This document shows positions 57,362 to 64,000 of a stretch of DNA of 64,000 nucleotides, piece after piece. The number at the start of each line of letters is the position of its first letter. Position 1 is the first letter of the stretch. The notes beneath the pieces were generated by a model. That model ran no database searches and was not told the DNA's origin. It saw nothing but the letters and a program-made list of their open reading frames with translations. A program made the position numbers and the translations under genes. The DNA comes from Triticum aestivum (Eukaryota; Streptophyta; Magnoliopsida; Poales; Poaceae), in assembly GCF_018294505.1 (NCBI RefSeq), contig NC_057800.1, positions 179,118,353 through 179,182,352 on the forward strand, written 5' to 3'.

Positions 57362-58936
57362 TGATACGTCTCCAATGTATCTATAATTTTTATTGTTCCA
57401 TGCTATTATATTATCTATTTTGGTTGTTTTATATGCATTAATATGCTATTTTATATTATTTTGGGGACTAACCTATTAACATAGAGCCCAGTGTCAGTTC
57501 CTGTTTTTCCCTGTTTTTGAGTATCGCAGAAAAGGAATACCAAACGGAGTCCAAACGGAATAAAACCTCCGTGATGATTTTTCTTGGACCAGAAGACAAC
57601 TAGGAGACTTGGATATGAAGTCGGAGGAGCCACGAGGCAGCCACAAGGACGGAGGGCACGCCCCCCACCCTTGTGGGCCCCTCGTGCACCTCCTGACCTA
57701 ATTCTTTCGCCTATATATACTCTTATGTCCCCAAACCACCAAAACAAGCCATGAAAACACTTTTCCACCGCCGCAACCTTATGTACCCGTGAGAACCCAT
57801 CTAGGGACCTTTTTTGGCGTCCTGCCGGAGGGGGATTCGATCACGGAGGGCTTCTACATCAACTCTATTGCCCTTCCGATGAAGCCTGAGTAGTTTACCT
57901 CAAACCTATGGGTCCATAGCTAGTAGCTAGATGGCTTCTTCTCTCTCTCTTATTCTCAATACCATGTTCTCCTCGATATTCTTGGAGATCTATTCGAGGT
58001 AATACTCTTTTGCGGTGTGCTTGCCAAGAACCGATGAATTGTGGACTTATGATCAGCTTATCTATGAATATTATTTGAATCTCCTCTCAATTAGTTTATG
58101 CATGATTAGATATCTTTGTAATTCTCTTCGAACTATCGGTTTGGTTTGGCTAACTAGATTGGTTTTTCTTGCAATGTGATAAATGCTTAGCTTTGGGTTC
58201 AATCTTGCGGTGTCCTTTCTCGGTGATAGTAGGGGCAGCAAGGCACGTATTGTATTGTTGCCATCGAGGATAAAAAGATAGGGTTTTCATCATATTGCTT
58301 GAGTTAATTCCTCTTCATCATGTCATCTTGCTTAATGCATTACTCCATTCTTTATTAACTTAATACTCCAGATGCATGCTGGATAGCGATCGATGTGTGG
58401 AGTAATAGTAGTAGATGCAGAATCGTTTCGGTCTACATGACATGGAAGTGATGCCTATATTCATGATCATTGACTTAGATATCGTCATAACTTTGCGCTT
58501 TTCTATCAATTGCTCGATAGTAATTTGTTCACCCACCGTATTATTTGTTATCTTGAGAGAAGCCTCTAGTGAAACCTATGGCCCCGTGTCTATTTTCCAT
58601 CATATAAGGTCTATTTTCTTTCATATTAGTTTCTGATCTACTATTTTGCAATCTTTTATTTTCTGATATATAAACCAAAAATACCAAAAATATTACTTTA
58701 CCGTTTATCTATCTCTGCAGATCTCACTTTGCAAGTAACTGTGAAGAGATTGACAACCCCTTCATCGCGTTGGGTGCAAGTTGTTGTTTGTTTGTGCAGG
58801 TATTCAGTGACTTGTGCGTTGTCTCCTACTGGATTGATACCTTGGTTCTCAAAACTAAGGGAAATACTTATCTCTACTTTGCTGCATCACCCTTTCCTCT
58901 TGAAGGGAAAAACCAATGCAAGCTCAAAAAGTAGCA
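57362..58936 (+). repeat. 3' LTR of the Sabrina-like element
   Basis: 1,575 bp, TGATACGTCTCC to AAAAAGTAGCA. It keeps the ~80 bases lost from the left copy. A purine-rich GGGGAGGAGCAGGAA lies about 27 bases before it. Confidence 0.9.
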
Positions 58937-59680
58937 GGCTCCTACATATTCTACGAATATCTTTATCGATTGAACCGTTATGACAACATACATAATTCCC
59001 CTTGTCCATCGGCATGTTACTTGGCTGAAATTCGATCGTCTGTATCTTCATACCTAGTTCAATCTCGTTACCGGCAAGTCTCTTTACTCATTTAGTAATA
59101 CATCACCTTGTGACTAACTCCTTAGTCATTTGCTTGCAAGCTTATGATATGTATTACCGAGAGGGCCCAGAGATACCTCTCCGATACTCAGAGTGACAAA
59201 TCCTAATCTCAATCTATGCAAACTCAACAAACACCTTTAGAGATACCTGTAGAGCATCTTTATGATCACCCATTTACGTTGTGATGTTATATAGCACACA
59301 AGGTATCCCTCTGGTATTCGGGAGTTGCATAATCTCCTAGTCGAAGGAATAAATATTTCACATGAAGAAAACAATAGCAATAAACTGAACGATCATTATG
59401 CTAAGCTAACGGATGGGTGTTGTCCATCACATCATTCTCCTAATGATGTGATCCCGTTATCAAATGACAACACATGTCTATGGTTAGGAAACCTTAACTA
59501 TCTTTGATCAACAAGCTAGTCTTGTAGAGGCTTACTAGGGACACAGTATTTGTTTATGTATTCACACATGTATTTAAGTTTCCAATCAATACAATTCTAG
59601 CATGAATAATAAACTTTTATCATGAATAAGGAAATATATAATAACAACTTTATTATTGCCTCTAAGGCATATTTCCTTCA
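58937..59680 (-). mobile_element. 5' part of the split BARE/Angela LTR
   Basis: The continuation of the LTR broken at 23516; it begins with the shared ggctc. Its outer end on the minus strand reads TGAAGGAAATATGCC, matching the start of the solo LTR at 18377. Together the two parts make about 1.73 kb, close to the solo LTR's 1.72 kb. Confidence 0.88.
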
Positions 59681-59919
59681 CGTATATAGATTTCACCCGA
59701 GGGAGAAGCTGCAAAAATAAACTCTTATGGTGGGCTATCTCGCCATTGCAACATGGGTGTATAGGTGTCTGCTAGTAGGGAGGAGGAGGGTCGCTTCGTG
59801 GGAGCTTTAGTTGTTGTCTTTGATGGCCTAGTTGACTGAGCTAGCATGGAAGCACATGCATGCAATGAGGCACTCGCATTGCTCGGTACCTCAATCTCAC
59901 ACACCTAATTATTGCGTAC
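59681..59919. other. Short stretch right of the BARE LTR
   Basis: Contains cgtat directly after the LTR, the expected place of the BARE target copy, but the partner is not in the window. No supported gene. Confidence 0.4.
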
Positions 59920-60117
59920 GATTGCATTGAAGTTATACAATATCAGCAAGGGGACTACAAACCTCATGATTTGATTATGAGTGAGATCAATCGGAGGAGC
60001 AAGGGTTTTGCTAGTGTCTATTTGCATTTCGAGAACCAAGAGGCTGTAGGACACCATTTGTGGCTAGGGATAATTGTCAAAATTACTTGTATACCTCATG
60101 TTTGTAACTATGAATAA
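59920..60117 (+). pseudogene. RNase H-like (RVT_3-type) C-terminal fragment
   Basis: A 65-codon stretch beginning DCIEVIQ, followed by HDLIMSEINRRSKGF and YLHFENQEA, and ending at a TAA. It resembles the tail of the plant RNase H-like proteins often derived from LINEs, where DCxEV and H-E-N-R-E-x-N are typical. The upstream part is decayed and lies in other frames. An AATAAA overlaps the end (60113-60118). Confidence 0.5.
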
Positions 60118-61316
60118 AGTCCCTCGTTCACCTAAAAAACTAATTTTATCACGAAGCGCAATCCCTATTCTACTTGTAGGACGGGTGTGTCGAGCAAACA
60201 CGTTCTTGATTTTTTTTCGTTTGCTGCACTTTGATTTAGTTTTTTTTTCCGGTTTACATGGTTTTCTTTTCTTCCTCCTTTCTTTACTTTTTGTTAGTTT
60301 CCCCCTTTTACTTTTTCTCGGTTTTATTTATGTTCTATCCTTTTCCTTTGCTAAAACCAAGAAAATTATTTCAACTCCCCTAGAAGTAAGACTATTTTAT
60401 AAATTCGTGAACACTTGTTACAATTTTATTTATTTTAAAAAAATAATGATTTTAAAAAATATTGAACAATTACTTTAAAGTCTGGTGCATTTTCCGTACA
60501 TTCGAGAATTTGTTTTCCATTTTGTAGGATTCATGGATATTCTTTTCAAATTTGCAACTATATTTTTAAAATTTCAAAGAAAATCAAAATTTTGGAACAT
60601 TTTTTAAAATTTGAGAACTTTTAAATCCTGACATATTTTTATATTCTTGGTCATTTTCAAAATCCATGCGGGCTAAAAAAAGGCCAGCCTAGCAACGATA
60701 TAGGTAACAACCCTGCTATACCGGTCGGCCCAAGAGCCGAGGGATGTAGGGTTGCTACCTCTCCAGCGCAACATCCAGCGTGTTGCGCGTGGAACATGGC
60801 TCTTCTCATGTGGGGAGAAGAGAGGGAAGCTCTTATTCACCATTTAAAGTGACTAGCTAATTGCAAGTGCGTTACAATAGGGACATACAATTATATCTAT
60901 ACCAATATAAAAAGACTCAAAGAGGCAGATCAAACAAATCTCAGTCATCAAACAATGTCAATCCAACAACCTATATTGCTCCAATGGCTAGCGCTCAACA
61001 TGTTTAACTTGCAAAAATAACATACCAAATATAGACTATTCAAGTTATTAACACATAACTGACATCCTATCTAGTATTAAATGCAATTAATGTTTTGCCT
61101 AATATCAACGTGCAACTAAATTCCTTGATTCTATATGATATTTTTCAATATTATGGTGATCCTCCCATCCAATGCTCGATGACACTTTTCATAATTAACG
61201 TGATCGTTTCGTCCAAATATTGATACCATTCATAATTAACATGATACTTTCGTCAAAGAGATTGATAGTACTCTCATAATTAACATGATCCCCGGTCGAA
61301 CGCTCGATGATACTCT
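60118..61316. other. AT-rich stretch, no gene
   Basis: Holds long T-rich runs (60200-60330) and A/T runs with repeated AATTTG (60540-60640). A hairpin (GGTAACAACCCT with AGGGTTGCTACC, about 60705-60760) sits in a GC-richer segment. At 61172-61316 a ~50-bp repeat with CATAATTAAC occurs three times; the LINE inserted at its end. Confidence 0.5.
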
Positions 61317-61494
61317 CCATAAGTTTTTTTGACCTTGAAGACTGTAGGGCTTGCCCCCACAGCATTTTATTAATAAAAGAGCACCAAAACAAGGATTCCC
61401 CAAGATGAGGAAAAGAAAGAAACAAAAAAAGGAAACTACAGAAAGATAAAAAGAGCTATACAATGGAGAATGGGGGGGATACTATACCTAATAA

Positions 61495-61890
61495 TTACAG
61501 CATTACACCCAAATAAAAATCTCCTAAAGGAGGTAGGAAATCAATCCACTTAAGCAAGGCATCTCTATATTTCCTTCTGATTCTATGGGAGAGGAGCATT
61601 AGATCATGAATGAAGCCATTCTTCCATGCCCTGAAAGAAGGTCGAATGTTCCTGAAAGCTCTGTCATTCATGACTCTCCAAATATTCCACCAAGCAATGA
61701 AGACCACTTCCCCACAGAAAGGTTTGTTGAAATCATTTCTGGCATGCCAAGTAATTTCCACCTTCTCATCACAATCCTTCCAAACAATTTGTAGATAAAT
61801 CCACACCCTGACACTAAAGCTGCGCTGGAAAAAGGTGGTTTCTGTCCTCAAGAGTCCCAATTGGACACAGTACACATTCAGGCCCATCAT
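61495..61890 (-). pseudogene. LINE zinc-binding (zf-RVT) region
   Basis: The segment corresponds to the C-terminal zinc-binding domain that follows RT in plant LINEs. A CVLCPIGTLEDRNHLF-like piece (C-x2-C ... H) can be read around 61835-61890, with further decayed pieces. It contains several stops. Confidence 0.5.
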
Positions 61891-62577
61891 TAATCTTCCA
61901 ATGCCTCCGTTGGATCATGTCCTTGGTGTTAACCCTGTCCATTATGACTAGCCAGGCAAACATTTTGATCGACATGGTGCAGCAGCTCTTCCAGACCCAC
62001 CCAGAATGGGATTTGCTACAATTGGTTGATAAGCAAAGTCATAAAACTTCTTTGCAGTATATTCAGAATTTTTACCATGCCTCCACCCCCAAGAATCATG
62101 GCAGTCACTGTCCAATTGGAAAATTCCATCAAGGACGAGATCTGTTGTAGATCTTGGAAGGCTTGCTCAGATAGAGGCAAGTAAAATAGCTCTTGGAAAT
62201 TATTAGCCTGAAATACTTCCCTGACTGAGGGGTTTTTGTGGAGGCAGAAGGAATAAATCCTAGGAAAACGATCTTGAAGAGGAATGCAATTGTTCCCAAT
62301 TTGCTAATAATCAGACCAGAACAGTACCGTATCTCCACTTTGAACATCAACAGAAGTAACTGCTCTGAATTTATCCATTAATTTGCAGACATCTCTCCAT
62401 CAAAAGGATCCACACAGTGTAGTATCATGGGGGACCCATTGGTAATAGTAAGAATCCCAAACCAAATGAACCCATGGCACATCCATCCTCTTATAGAATT
62501 TATTGAGATGCTTAAGAAGAAGAGCATAATTTTGCAAACCAAGGTTTAAGATTCCAAGACCACCCTTGGACTTGGAT

Positions 62578-63512
62578 CTACAAACAAGTGGTCAGGAAGC
62601 CATGGAGTGTCCCCTCTCCTGACCAAATTTCCTCCATAAACACTACCTCTGAATCCTTTCCAACTGCTTCAGAATACCATAAGGAATTGACAAACTGCAA
62701 AGGAAGAAAATAGGCAAGGAAGAAATGACAGAGTTCACCAATTGTAATATGCTCCCTTGAGGAAAAAACCAAGAACTAGATGTCATCATTCTTTCCATGT
62801 AGTCCACTAGGGGAAGAAGGTCAACAATTTTGGGTCTGGTAGTCCCCACTGGCAGTGCCTAAATTTCAGCCAAAAAAGCAGCTAGATCTGTAGCATCAGG
62901 ATCATTCACATTAATAGGATACATGGAAGATTTATGAAAGTTGATCTGGAGACCAGTTGCCTTTGAGAAAGAACAGAGCACTGATTTCAGTGCCTTCAAT
63001 TGACCCCTTTCAGCATTTAAAAAAAGCAGTGTATCATCAGCATACTGAACAACAAGGAAATCAGGATCATGGGTTGCAATGGCCTAGTTATCAAACCCTG
63101 CTGCAGTAGATCATTAATCATTGTCTGCAAGAGATCTGCAGCAATAACAAAAAGCAAAGGAGAAATATGGTCTCCCTGCTTTACTCCACACTTGCATTTA
63201 AAATGGTTACCAGGTACACCATTAAGCAGAACAGAGGAAGTTCCAGAGGACAACAACTGTTTAATCCATGTGATCCATGTGTTGTCAAAACCTTTTGCTA
63301 CAATTATATTTAGAATTGCCTCATGTTGGATAGAATCAAAAGCCTTTTCAAAATCTAGCTTAAGCAGAATGATGGGCTTTTTAGACTGATTGCACTCATG
63401 AATATACTCAAAAGTCCAAGCAAGACAATCCTGGATTGTTCTAGATTTTCTGAACCCATACTGATTCTTATGCACACATCCATCCATCCTATTATAGAAT
63501 TTATTGAGTATA
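62578..63512 (-). pseudogene. LINE reverse transcriptase, C-terminal two-thirds
   Basis: 63017-63512 carries [36 protein letters not shown] and [21 protein letters not shown], all standard plant LINE RT motifs. The catalytic YADD is read in another phase at about 63028-63042 (after FLVVQ), so a frameshift precedes it. Downstream, LPLVDYMERMMTSSSWFFPQGSILQLVNSV-type thumb sequence appears at 62643-62849. The start in the RT domain is the truncation point of the insertion. Confidence 0.8.
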
Positions 63513-63521
63513 CCATAAGTT

Positions 63522-64000
63522 AATGTCTGGTTAATTAACATGTGTAATTAAATGCATGTATAGTTAATTAATTGCAGTTGTGGACCACCCACATATATTG
63601 GGTAAGAGATAACTCGACCGATTTTTAGTCATTAATGGTTGGACGTGAAACTAACAAAATGAAAATGACTATGGACTAGTACCCTTTGATAGCAGAGATA
63701 ATAGCCCTCAGAGAGTGTGGGTGGGCCAACCTATCTCGCGCTTTCAACATTTTCGGTCAAATGGCGGGACATTCAGCCTTCTATACGTCTTATGTAGTAT
63801 TGGTTTTCGTCTAGTTTCTTTGTTTCCAGAAATGTTCATAAAATTCAAAAATGTTCTCAAGATTTTAAAAACAATGATGTAATTTTATTTTTTACATATG
63901 TTTACGATTTTTTTGTGTTTTAAAAATGTCTGCAAAATTTAAAAACATTCATAAGTTACGGAAATTACCATGAATTTTAAAATTATTCAAAAAATAAAAA
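63522..64000. other. AT-rich right end of the window
   Basis: Begins with TTAATTAAC repeats that match the left flank of the LINE, then a mixed segment, then A/T runs with AAAAATGTTC and TTTAAAAAC motifs. No supported gene. Confidence 0.45.

Larger units (their letters stand above)
23517..58936 (+). mobile_element. Sabrina-like Gypsy element, interrupted by nested insertions
   Basis: LTRs at 23517-25010 and 57362-58936, flanked by the target duplication ggctc (23512-23516 and 58937-58941). Removing the insertions at 25104-32623 and 37085-56794 leaves about 8.2 kb. A primer site of tRNA-Asp type follows the left LTR. Coding content is an Athila-type gag and a protease-like tail only; no RT, RNase H or integrase is seen on either strand outside the nested elements. 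It therefore probably depended on other elements for movement. The style of LTR and 3' noncoding region recalls the Triticeae family Sabrina; that name is from memory. Confidence 0.88.
61326..63512 (-). mobile_element. 5'-truncated LINE (non-LTR retrotransposon)
   Basis: 2,187 bp on the minus strand, flanked by ccataagtt (61317-61325 and 63513-63521), a 9-bp target copy. Its 3' end carries a short A tail (the T run from 61326). The 5' end falls inside the RT domain, so the endonuclease and first ORF are missing. Such truncation is normal for LINEs copied by target-primed reverse transcription. The reading frame has many stops and shifts. Confidence 0.85.

Overview
The window looks like intergenic DNA from a large grass genome, most likely a member of the wheat/barley tribe (Triticeae). 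BARE/Angela-type Copia LTRs, a Sabrina-like Gypsy element with a tRNA-Asp-type primer site, several Ty3/Gypsy families inserted into one another, a CACTA-type right end and a 5'-truncated LINE fill nearly all of it. I found no convincing ordinary host gene. The tribe and family names rest on recognition of sequence style, not on a database search.

Layout, left to right. 1-3647: 5' LTR and gag-protease of a minus-strand Gypsy element that runs off the left edge. 3648-6885 and 16904-21496: parts of what may be one large CACTA-like transposon. It holds a six-unit array with a ~500-bp period, a split gene resembling a tandem-B3 (REM-type) DNA-binding protein, an 84-bp subterminal array and a CACTA-style end at 21496. 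Two elements interrupt it: a complete Tat-like Gypsy (6886-16898, TSD cacac, two 485-bp LTRs) and a BARE/Angela solo LTR (18377-20097, TSD atata). 21497-23516 and 58937-59680: a BARE-type 5' LTR plus leader, minus strand, split by everything between.

Inside that split LTR lies a nest: a Sabrina-like element (23517-58936, TSD ggctc); inside it a defective Gypsy (25104-32623, TSD catta) and a chromovirus-like Gypsy (37085-56794, TSD gcttc); and inside the latter a chromodomain Gypsy (43027-53961, TSD gcgtc). With insertions removed the Sabrina-like element is ~8.2 kb and the chromovirus-like element ~8.8 kb. LTR divergence sampled by eye follows the nesting order. 59681-64000: low-complexity DNA with an RNase H-like fragment and a 2.2-kb LINE (61326-63512, 9-bp TSD).

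The most notable content is a pair of genes carried antisense to pol inside Gypsy elements. The one at 7693-10461 is a seven-exon reading frame of about 770 codons that stays open across every predicted splice, although the pol frame on the other strand is frameshifted. The one at 26377-27195 is a single-exon B3-like frame broken by three stops. Both start about 90-105 bp downstream of a TATA-like motif and run convergent to pol. A third extra frame, upstream of gag in the chromodomain element (50382-51116), carries a coiled coil and an acidic tail. Most in-frame stops in these relics are of the CGA-to-TGA or CAG-to-TAG kind, as expected from decay of methylated cytosine.
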